From positions 162,237-226,236 of the forward strand of contig NZ_QRBE01000009.1 of the NCBI RefSeq assembly GCF_003363155.1: 64,000 bases of DNA, written 5' to 3'. The notes beneath the pieces were generated by a model. The model was not told the origin of the DNA. It made no database searches and saw only the letters and a program-made list of their open reading frames with translations. The position numbers and the translations under genes were made by a program. The stretch is from Dyella monticola. GTDB lineage: Bacteria > Pseudomonadota > Gammaproteobacteria > Xanthomonadales > Rhodanobacteraceae. Every line of letters begins with the position of its first letter. Within the stretch, counting starts at the first letter, position 1. Below, one piece after another: positions 51,860 to 60,500 of the stretch.

Positions 51860-54511
51860 TTACAACCAGCCGCGGTAGTGGCGCATGTAAGCCACCTTTA
51901 CGACCTGCGTCAGCGCGCAATACGCCACTACCGTGACAGCCAGCCAACCGTAGTAACTGCTGGGCAGTTCCAGCATCCCCAGCTTCAGGCCGATCCCGGT
52001 ATAGGGAATCACCATGCCGATCACGATGATCGCCGTGGTCAGCGCCAGCACTGGCGCCGCCGCGATGCTTTGCAGGAACGGAATCCTGCGCGTGCGGATC
52101 ATATGCACCACCAGCGTCTGCGTAAGCAGGCTCTCGATAAACCAGCCGGACTGGAACAGCGACTGGTGCGCTTCGCTGTTGGCGCCGAACACGAACCACA
52201 ACAAGGCAAACGTGGTGATGTCGAAGATCGAGCTGGTCGGGCCGATCCAGGTCATGAAGCGGCCGATGTCGCTGGCATCCCACTTGCGCGGCTTGCGCAG
52301 GTACTCCTCGTCCATGCGGTCAAACGGGATCGACAGCTGCGAGATGTCGTACAGCAGGTTCAACACCAGCACCTGCAGCGGCAGCATCGGCAGGAACGGC
52401 AGGAAGAAGCTCGCCACCACCATGCTCAGCACATTGCCGAAGTTGGAACTGGCGGTCATCTTGATGTACTTGATGATGTTGCCGAAGGTAATGCGCCCTT
52501 CGAGCACACCTTCTTCCAGCACCATCAGGTTCTTTTCCAGCAAGATGATGTCGGCCGATTCCTTGGCGATATCGGTGGCGGTATCCACCGAAATACCGAC
52601 GTCCGCTTCGCGCAATGCCGGCGCATCGTTGATGCCGTCGCCAAGGAAGCCCACCGTGTGGCCCTGGCGTCGCAGCGACGTCACCACGCGTGCCTTTTGC
52701 AGCGGCGACATCTTGGCGAACACCGTCGTACGCCTTACCAACTCATCGAGCGCGTCATCATCCAGCGGCTCGATATCGCGGCCCTGCGCGGAATGTTCCA
52801 CATTCAGCCCGACTTCGCGGCAGATTTTGCGCGTTACCGCTTCGTTGTCGCCGGTGATCACCTTCACTTCCACACCGTGGTGATGAAGCGCGGCAATCGC
52901 GGTCGCGGCGGTATCCTTCGGCGGATCGAGGAAGGCCAGGCAACCGATCGCGGTCAGTGCGGCCTCATCGGCCACGCCATAGGCACGGTTGCTCGGCGCC
53001 TGCTGCTTGATCGCCACCACCAGCACGCGCAGGCCATCCTCGTTGAGATCGCGCGTCATGGCTTTGATCTCGCGGCGACGTTCGTCCGTCATCGGCACGA
53101 TGTCCTCGCCACGGCGCTCGGTCGAACAGATGGACAGCATTTCTTCCACCGCGCCCTTGCACACCAGCAGGTGATGCCCGTCGCCGTTGGCGAGCACCAC
53201 CGACATGCGGCGACGCTGGAAGTCGAACGGGATTTCATCCACCACGCGATAGCGCGCCACGATCGGTTCTAGATCGCGATGCGCCAGCACGGCCTTGTCC
53301 ATCAGGTTTTTCAGACCGGTCTGGAAGTGGCTGTTGAGATAACCGTATTCCAGCGCGTCATCCGAATCCTCGCCGTCCAGGTCGAGGTGGCGTTCCAGCA
53401 CGATCTTGTCCAGCGTCAGCGTGCCGGTCTTGTCGGTGCACAGCACGTCCATGGCGCCGAAGTTCTGGATCGCATTCAGGCGCTTGACCACCACTTTGCG
53501 GCGGGACATCGCCATCGCGCCTTTGGCGAGGTTGGCGGTCACGATCAGCGGCAACATTTCCGGTGTGAGGCCCACGGCCACGGACAGCGCAAACATCAGC
53601 GCATCCAGGAAGCCGTGCTTGTACCACTGGATGCCGAGCACCACCGGCACCATCACCAGCATGAAGCGGATCAACAGCCAGCTCACGCTGCGCACGCCGC
53701 GATCGAAGCTGGTCTGCACGCGTTCGCCGACGATGCTGCTGGCCAGCGAGCCCAGATACGTGCGCGGCCCCGTCGCTACGGCCACCGCCGTCGCCGTGCC
53801 GCTGACCACGTTGGTGCCCATATAGCAGACCGTGGGCAGATCCAGCGGATTGCCCTTCTGCACACCGTGCTCGCCACCTTCCACCACATGCGCCTGGGCG
53901 GGACCGGCCTTTTCCACCGGCAGCGATTCGCCGGTGAGGATGGCCTGGCTGATGAACAGGTCCTTGGCAGTGAGCAGGCGCAGGTCCGCGGGCACCATGT
54001 CGCCCGCCGCCAGATGCACGATATCGCCTACCACCAGCTCGTTCACCGGCACTTCGATGCGTTCACTGTGACCGTCGGAGGCGCGGCGCGTCACCGTGGC
54101 GGTGTTGCGCACCATCGCCTTGAGCTTTTCCGCCGCGCGCGAGGAGCGGTATTCCTGGCTGAAGCTCAGCAACACGCTGATGCCCACCATCACGGCGATG
54201 ATGATCGGGCCGGACAGATCGTCCGGCGTCACGAACACCTGGACCACCGCCAAGATCACCAGCACCACGATGAAAGGATTGTTGAAGGCTCGCAGGAGCT
54301 GGAGCGTCCAGTGCGGCGGCTTCTCGTGGGCAGCCTCATTCACGCCGTCGCGTTCGAGGCGTTCGGTGATCTGTTCTTCATCTAGACCAGCCGTGCTGGT
54401 GTCCAGGCTGCTCAGCAGGGCGTCGTTCTCGCGGAACGCATCCTGCGCAGCTGCCACGTGCTGGGGTGCCGCCGTCTTGGCCTTGGCCGCCTGGGTGACT
54501 CGGTTCATCAT
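51860..54511 (-). CDS. mgtA: Magnesium-translocating P-type ATPase
   Basis: 883 residues from the ATG at 54511, with GGAAG six bases upstream; a second ATG follows at once at 54508. Conserved parts: N-terminal cation-ATPase domain, TGES in the actuator domain (AILTGESLPVEK), phosphorylation loop CTDKTGTLT with Asp360, TGD(N) and GDGINDAPALREADVGISV. MgtA/MgtB-like ATPases import magnesium with the electrochemical gradient. A long non-coding stretch of 680 bases precedes the gene and could carry a magnesium-responsive leader. Confidence 0.94.
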   Translation of the reverse strand: MMNRVTQAAKAKTAAPQHVAAAQDAFRENDALLSSLDTSTAGLDEEQITERLERDGVNEAAHEKPPHWTLQLLRAFNNPFIVVLVILAVVQVFVTPDDLSGPIIIAVMVGISVLLSFSQEYRSSRAAEKLKAMVRNTATVTRRASDGHSERIEVPVNELVVGDIVHLAAGDMVPADLRLLTAKDLFISQAILTGESLPVEKAGPAQAHVVEGGEHGVQKGNPLDLPTVCYMGTNVVSGTATAVAVATGPRTYLGSLASSIVGERVQTSFDRGVRSVSWLLIRFMLVMVPVVLGIQWYKHGFLDALMFALSVAVGLTPEMLPLIVTANLAKGAMAMSRRKVVVKRLNAIQNFGAMDVLCTDKTGTLTLDKIVLERHLDLDGEDSDDALEYGYLNSHFQTGLKNLMDKAVLAHRDLEPIVARYRVVDEIPFDFQRRRMSVVLANGDGHHLLVCKGAVEEMLSICSTERRGEDIVPMTDERRREIKAMTRDLNEDGLRVLVVAIKQQAPSNRAYGVADEAALTAIGCLAFLDPPKDTAATAIAALHHHGVEVKVITGDNEAVTRKICREVGLNVEHSAQGRDIEPLDDDALDELVRRTTVFAKMSPLQKARVVTSLRRQGHTVGFLGDGINDAPALREADVGISVDTATDIAKESADIILLEKNLMVLEEGVLEGRITFGNIIKYIKMTASSNFGNVLSMVVASFFLPFLPMLPLQVLVLNLLYDISQLSIPFDRMDEEYLRKPRKWDASDIGRFMTWIGPTSSIFDITTFALLWFVFGANSEAHQSLFQSGWFIESLLTQTLVVHMIRTRRIPFLQSIAAAPVLALTTAIIVIGMVIPYTGIGLKLGMLELPSSYYGWLAVTVVAYCALTQVVKVAYMRHYRGWL

Positions 54512-55191
54512 CTCGCGCTTCCGTGGAATCAAGGTGTTGCGTGGCCGGAAGCGAGCTTTTTGGGAAGCGTCGTCTCCGCTACGGCAATCCGCGGCCAGGG
54601 ACATGCCCCGCGGATCGGCATGCCGACCCTGGCGGAGGCCACCCCTTGTGCAACCGAGGATGGTGCGTCGAATGACGCATTAGTGACTTGATACCAGCTG
54701 AAGATGACGGGACGTACGCGACGCGTCGGCGCCACGCTCGGCCGGCTGCCGCGGGGAGAGCGGCTGCGGCACGGTAACGGTAAAACGGGGGCGCACGGCC
54801 TGACGGCGGCCGGCCAAGGACAACCGGCCCGCGGTGCGAACACGGAAGAAATCGCGAAGGAGCTTCATTGGCCCATCTCCTCTATATACGGTGCTCGCGG
54901 CACCGTTAGGAGCGGGCCGGACTTCCCTAGTCGAGGAAAGCGCCGGCCAACCGCTGGCGGTTGCCGCAAACGATCAGCTTGTTATGCAATGCCGGCACCC
55001 GATGCTCGCGGATGTCGACGTTGCGACTAGGGTAAACGTCCATATGCCTTGGTTAGTTCGGACAGAGGCCCGGCCGGTCAAACTGCGCCGGTGGGCGCGG
55101 GAATTGTCATGCTGCGGTGCAAGGATGTCAACCCTTTGCAATGCATTTATTCATGCTGGATGCGAGCGCGTGAACCGGATGGGAAACCCCT
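54512..55191 (-). promoter_or_regulatory. Gene-free region upstream of mgtA
   Basis: Between the mgtA start and the 3' end of the hydrolase gene. No conserved gene is found; the open frames here are GC-rich shadows. On the minus strand a perfect 8-bp inverted repeat ATCCGCGG...CCGCGGAT (54588-54616) lies about 80-105 bases before the mgtA start, next to a palindrome TCGGCATGCCGA. A pyrimidine-rich, hairpin-forming leader is possible. It lacks the recognisable M-box core. Confidence 0.35.
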
Positions 55192-56607
55192 TCAGTGGTG
55201 CCACACCACATCCCCGTCGACGGCATAGAGGTGGCAGTTCTGATGCTTCGCACTGCAGTCGGCCATCGCGGCCGCAACGGGATCCAGGCCTCGCGCTGAG
55301 GCAGCCCAGCCACCATCCGGTGCAATCGCAAACGCGCGCGGCCTGACCATCGCGAGAAATTTTTCGTAGCCCAGTCGCCCTGAAGGCGTCAAATAAGGCA
55401 CGGCATTTTCATCGCTCAGATTCGCAAAATGGGTCGGCGCCGGCGTGGGTGTCGGCCGCGTCCACACCACTTCGTTGTCCACTGCGTAAAGGCGGCAACC
55501 CAATGTGATCCGCTGGCAGCGTCGCATCGCCAACAGTATCGGATCGAATCCTCCCGATGCTTCCCCTGCCCCGTGCACGCCGATGGCCAGCGCGCGCGGC
55601 AAGGGTTGGCTCAGAAAGTGCTGGTAATAGGCCATGCCTTTGCCGTTGGGGACGGCATTGAGATAAGGCAGCGCCTGAAGATCATTCAAGTCCGCGTAAT
55701 GACTCGGCGGGGGCGAAGGCTGAGGCAAGTACTCGGGATAGAGAAACTTGTTCGGCAATCCGTGGCGCCCGAGAAAAGCGTCGAGCTTTGGCGTCCATAT
55801 CGGCAACCCTTCTGCCGAACCCAGCAAATTGTGGGAATTGATGCCGAATCTTCCGTATGCCACCAGTTCGGCCGGAGCACCTGCGGCGACATAGCGATCG
55901 TACATAGCGTGCCAGACAGGCGTTGCGAACACTTCATCGTTATCGCCGAAAAACCAGATCGACGGCGTGGTGACTTCATCACCCAGCAAACCCGCGGCCT
56001 CAATCAACGCTTTATCGTTGTCGCGGCAACTCGACGCCTTCATTCCTCCGGCAAAACTCACCAGCGCCTTGACACCGGGAATTTTCAACGCACCCACTGC
56101 AAGGGTGTTCCAACCGCCAAAGCTTTGCCCCGCCACCAGGATGCGCGAACCATCGATATACGGCTGTTGCTTCATGTAATCGATCGCGGCGCGGATATCC
56201 TTGGCGTTATCAATACCCGTCGCCAGGTGATCGCAGCCATGCGATGTGAGATGGCCTTCCGATCCCGCGTAACCGCGCATCATCGGCAGCGCTACGGCGT
56301 AACCGCGTGACAGAAAGTAGTAGCTGGAAAAGGAAAGGCGATACCTGGGCTGCTGCGCCGGCGGAACATCACCACTGGAACCATGATTCATGATCGCCAG
56401 CGGAAACGGCCCGAAACCCTCCGGCGTGAAAATCGTCATGACCAGCGTCACGGGATGATCGGGATCACCAGGTATCCGCACGACCTGCTCGTGCAATAGT
56501 ACAGCGTCGGGTGCTTTGTCTGCGTCGGGCGAATCTTGTGCGCGGATGTTATTGGCGATTGCAAGAAGCACCAAGCAAGCAGCTATCAAAACAGCTGTGA
56601 CGCGCAT
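55192..56607 (-). CDS. Secreted alpha/beta hydrolase with duplicated C-terminal domain
   Basis: 471 residues from the ATG at 56607. Signal peptide (MRVTAVLIAACLVLLAIANNIRA), then an alpha/beta hydrolase of the dienelactone-hydrolase/prolyl-oligopeptidase type (about 30-285) with nucleophile motif GQSFGG (S162) and probable Asp224 and His259. The C-terminal part (about 302-470) consists of two repeats of about 80 residues. Each repeat has NLSDENAVPYL-like and CxLYAVDxxVVW segments and ends at a tryptophan. Substrate is unknown; activity on ester or peptide bonds in the periplasm or outside is likely. Confidence 0.82.
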   Translation of the reverse strand: MRVTAVLIAACLVLLAIANNIRAQDSPDADKAPDAVLLHEQVVRIPGDPDHPVTLVMTIFTPEGFGPFPLAIMNHGSSGDVPPAQQPRYRLSFSSYYFLSRGYAVALPMMRGYAGSEGHLTSHGCDHLATGIDNAKDIRAAIDYMKQQPYIDGSRILVAGQSFGGWNTLAVGALKIPGVKALVSFAGGMKASSCRDNDKALIEAAGLLGDEVTTPSIWFFGDNDEVFATPVWHAMYDRYVAAGAPAELVAYGRFGINSHNLLGSAEGLPIWTPKLDAFLGRHGLPNKFLYPEYLPQPSPPPSHYADLNDLQALPYLNAVPNGKGMAYYQHFLSQPLPRALAIGVHGAGEASGGFDPILLAMRRCQRITLGCRLYAVDNEVVWTRPTPTPAPTHFANLSDENAVPYLTPSGRLGYEKFLAMVRPRAFAIAPDGGWAASARGLDPVAAAMADCSAKHQNCHLYAVDGDVVWHH

Positions 56608-56659
56608 ACGAAACACCTTCCCCTGCAATAAACATTGAAGCAAACCATCGATTTAAAGG

Positions 56660-57502
56660 TTACAAAACGAATACCTTTTTGGTATTCAGTTTATCGTTGT
56701 CCCAGAAGTTCATATCCGCATATTTCATAAAAATGTCTGGCGGCAAAATGGTCGATCGCTTCTCGAGCTCGACCTTTCGCCTCACTGTATGAAGATTGGG
56801 CATGCCAAGCCTCTGATCGAACTGCTCCTCCTGATATTCAACGTTTTTGAAATCATGCATGAACGGTTCAAGACCAAGTTGCTCGTAAATGCCACCGATG
56901 GTTGTCGCAGGCTCGGTAACCAGTGACTCATAACGGACGACAATGAGTTTAACGGCATGCTCGCCAAACCAAGCCTCACGCAGCGAGCCCCATGGCAGTC
57001 CGATCAAACCGCGTTCGGAGTCCATAACATCCTTGATCCGCCCATAGACATTGCGAGTGTCCTTGCCGTGAAAAATTCCCGAAACGTGGGTTGGATTGCG
57101 ACGAATCATCTTTTCGACGCTGTCGATCACCCACGGTACATCGCGAACACAACAAATTATCTTTGCGCTGGGAAACAGTGCATCCAATAATGAAAGCTTA
57201 GCCGTCCAGGTGCGATTCGTATCGAAAATGACCTTGCCGCCTACAAGGTCATCGTGATGATAAGCCTCGAACAGACTTCTCAATACATGATGTCGACGCT
57301 CATCGGTAAAGAAGGGAGCGTATTCACTCGCGCCGCTCATTTTCGGCAGCACCGCTCCTAAAAGCGTAGCCGCTGGTCCACTCATGCCTGCGCTGAAACG
57401 CGGATTTTGACGAAGAATGGCTGAAAGCAACGTTGATCCGGATCGAGGAAGACCTGATATGAAATGAATGGAAGAACCCTTGTTCACCACAACTTTCCCC
57501 AT
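56660..57502 (-). CDS. Sulfotransferase family protein
   Basis: 280 residues from the ATG at 57502. The PAPS 5'-phosphosulfate loop GLPRSGSTLL (residues 17-26) is intact, as is a downstream RDVPWVIDSVEKMIRR segment that matches the 3'-phosphate contact. These enzymes transfer sulfate from PAPS to carbohydrate, lipid, tyrosine or other acceptors. It lies 54 bases downstream of the large metalloprotease-like gene on the same strand and after a strong hairpin (57513-57548). GC is below that of the housekeeping genes. Acceptor is unknown. Confidence 0.85.
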   Translation of the reverse strand: MGKVVVNKGSSIHFISGLPRSGSTLLSAILRQNPRFSAGMSGPAATLLGAVLPKMSGASEYAPFFTDERRHHVLRSLFEAYHHDDLVGGKVIFDTNRTWTAKLSLLDALFPSAKIICCVRDVPWVIDSVEKMIRRNPTHVSGIFHGKDTRNVYGRIKDVMDSERGLIGLPWGSLREAWFGEHAVKLIVVRYESLVTEPATTIGGIYEQLGLEPFMHDFKNVEYQEEQFDQRLGMPNLHTVRRKVELEKRSTILPPDIFMKYADMNFWDNDKLNTKKVFVL

Positions 57503-57512
57503 CAATTGGATA

Positions 57513-57548
57513 AGCGTGCCCGCATGGCTTTCGGCATGCGGGCACGCT
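57513..57548 (-). terminator. 14-bp perfect hairpin between metalloprotease and sulfotransferase genes
   Basis: AGCGTGCCCGCATG and CATGCGGGCACGCT (57513-57526, 57535-57548) flank an 8-base loop. On the minus strand it is followed by TTATCCAATTG and the sulfotransferase start at 57502. It could terminate the upstream gene or hide the start region of the sulfotransferase; the T-run is weak. Confidence 0.6.
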
Positions 57549-57556
57549 GGACTTAT

Positions 57557-60500
57557 TTATGCTCCGTGCAAGACAGCATGAGCAGCTGCTTGCAGATGCG
57601 CCTGATACAGATACGCATCATTGAACGTCGGCGTGTACTCACTTACCGCAACCCCTTCCACATCAAACCCACTCATCGCCTGCACCAGCTGATGGGTCTG
57701 TGCCACTGTGGGATGGGCCTCAGATGACATTTGACCATACAAGCTCTGGATGTCCGCCGTGTCAGTCCCGCTCAAGGTTTGATTGCCGGTACCCAGCACT
57801 GCATTCATGATCGACTCGGCGATGTCGTTATCTGCCAGACCCAACGCGTGGCCAATCTCATGCAGAACGACCTGCTCAAACGTGGCATCGGTATTAGCGT
57901 ATGCCAATTGGCCGCCCGCATTGGTCGTTAGGGCCGCTTGGCTGGGATCTTCAAGCTCGACTTGAGCCCCGGTGAGTTGACCGTTATTGCTGTTGTACTT
58001 GGTCAGTCCAATCTCGTTCGTGCTCGACGGATTCAGATCGCTGAAGCCTACTTCGATATCCGCTTTGCCACCGGGCGCCACTTCATCGAAGTTCAAGCCC
58101 GAAGCCTTGGCCCAGGCCTGGAATGCTTGCTCGACCGCCGCCTGTTCTGCCGCATTGGTGATCCCGCTGCTGATGCCATTCCCAGCGCCGGCAAAGCTCC
58201 ATGTGATGGTCTTGTCGGTCCACTTGGCACCTTCGTATACGCTGTCTGAGTGCTCCGCACGCGCAATTTCTGCAGCGCTCGGGCTTTTGTTCTTCCATTT
58301 CGTCAAGCCATAGCCGTAATAGCCCGCGCCAGGATCGCTGTAACCGCCGCTGCCACTGGGATCGTCCCAGTTGGAGCCCGAATCGCCCGATCCGCTGACG
58401 TTGTCCCCGCTGTTGGAGCCGTCGAACGTGATGTCACTGTCGGAAGCATCCACGGTGTCATCGGTACCCGTGAGGGTGAAGTCATCGCCATCCGAACCGA
58501 TGACCTTGTCGTCCGATCCATCGATGATGACGTTATCGTCGCCTGATACATCGATGGTCGCGTGACTGATATCCAGCGTATCACCGTCTCCGCTCAGCGA
58601 CACATCGTCATCCGTGCCCGAAAGCAGGTCATTGTTGCCATCAAGGGTAATGGCACCCTGGGTTCCCATGTCTACATCGTCGCCACTGCCATTGATGCTG
58701 AACTTGTCATCGGCTTCGCCATAGATCGTGCTTGACGACACGTCAAACACATCACCCGTGTCGTTGGCAGCGGTGCTTATCGTGCTGCCCGCCCCAGCAA
58801 AGGACATCGTGTCGTTGTCGCCATTGACGACGGTGGTACTGTCTTGCCCATTGGTGAAAACGTCACCCGATCCGTTGACACTGAATTGGTCATCGGCTTG
58901 GCCATGGATTGTGCTCGATGACACGTCAAACACGTCGCCTGTGTCGTTGGCGGCCGCGCTTATCGTGCTGCCCGCCCCCACATAAGACATCGTGTCATTG
59001 TCGCCATTGACGACAGTGGTGCTGTCCTGCCCATTGGTGAAGACGTCACCCGTTCCGTTAATACTGAACTGATCGTCGGCTTCGCCGTAGATCGTACTCG
59101 ACGATACGTCAAACACGTCCCCCGTGTCGTTGGCAGCGGTGCTTATCGTACTATCCGCACCCACATACGACATCGTGTCGTTGTCGCCGTTGACGACGGT
59201 GGTGCTGCCCTGCCCATTAGTGAAAACGTCGCCCGTTCCGTTGATGCTGAACTGATCGTCGGCTTCGCCGTAGATCGTGCTCGACGATACGTCAAACACG
59301 TCCCCCGTGTCGTTGGCAGCGGTGCTTATCGTACTATCCGCACCCACATACGACATCGTGTCATTGTCGCCATTGACGACGGTGGTGCTGCCCTGCCCAT
59401 TGGTGAACACGTCGCCCGTTCCGTTGATGCTGAACTGATCGTCGGCTTCGCCGTAGATCGTGCTCGACGACACGTCAAACACGTCCCCCGTGTCATTGGC
59501 AGCGGCGCTTATCGTGCTGCCCGCCCCCACATAGGACATCGTGTCGTTGTCGCCATTGACGACGGTGGTGCTGTCCTGCCCATTGGTGAAGACGTCGCCC
59601 GTTCCGTTGATGCTGAACTGATCGTCGGCTTCGCCGTAGATCGTGCTCGACGACACGTCAAACACGTCCCCCGTGTCGTTGACGGCAGTGCTTATCGTGC
59701 TGCCTGCAGCATCGACCGAGTCATTGTCGCCATGAAGGCTGACTGTGACGCCTGCATTGCACGTCAATGAATTGTTATTGCCCGTTATGCTGGCACTACT
59801 GTCCGTGCCATCCAGGCTCATGCTATTACTAGTCGAAGTAATGCTTTCATTCTCTCCCGTCACCGTCAGCGACGAGTTGCTGCTGGTATCAAGATCAAAG
59901 ATGTCATTGGAGCCAGTGATCGCGCCGGTGAATTGACCGGCTGCGCCATCGAGCGTGAAGCCCGAACCACTGAGCGTTTCGCTCGTATCACCCGCACTGG
60001 TGTCTACCGTGTCGCCGTTCGTGGCCAAGGTCAGCGATTGATCCGTGCCACCGAGACTAATTGTGTCGACACCAGTCACCGTAGCTTGGGTACCCGAGCC
60101 TACTAGATCAACCAGGTTGCCAGTCGACGATACCGATTCATCTGTGCCGCTGAGGGTCAGGCTGGAACTACTATTCGAGGTCAGGTTGACCGTATTGCCC
60201 GTGCCTTCGACAGTACCGGCGAAATCGCCTCCAGCGTTAATCAGCGTTTGCTCGCCATCAAAAACATTTTCGGTGTCATTGGCTGAATCATTGATCGTTC
60301 CACTTGTCGAATCGATCAGATTATTATTTCCCAATAGTGTTGCGGTCGCGCCCGAATCGCTTGTCAGCGTGTCACCGCTACCCACCAAGTCGGCGGTGGA
60401 ACCTGCTTCGAGGGTGATTTCTGTGTCGTCAGTCGCATTGATCGTGTCGCTGCCACTGCTATTGGTGATCTGAATTGTATCGCCCGCGCCACCGTTGATC

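Noticed and set aside
54512..54720. M-box magnesium riboswitch
   Set aside because: No recognisable M-box core in the mgtA leader; only generic GC-rich hairpins are visible.
58728..59690. Regular repeats resembling a CRISPR array
   Set aside because: The unit is 183 bp, in frame and fully coding in a large gene, with no short repeat and unique spacer pattern.
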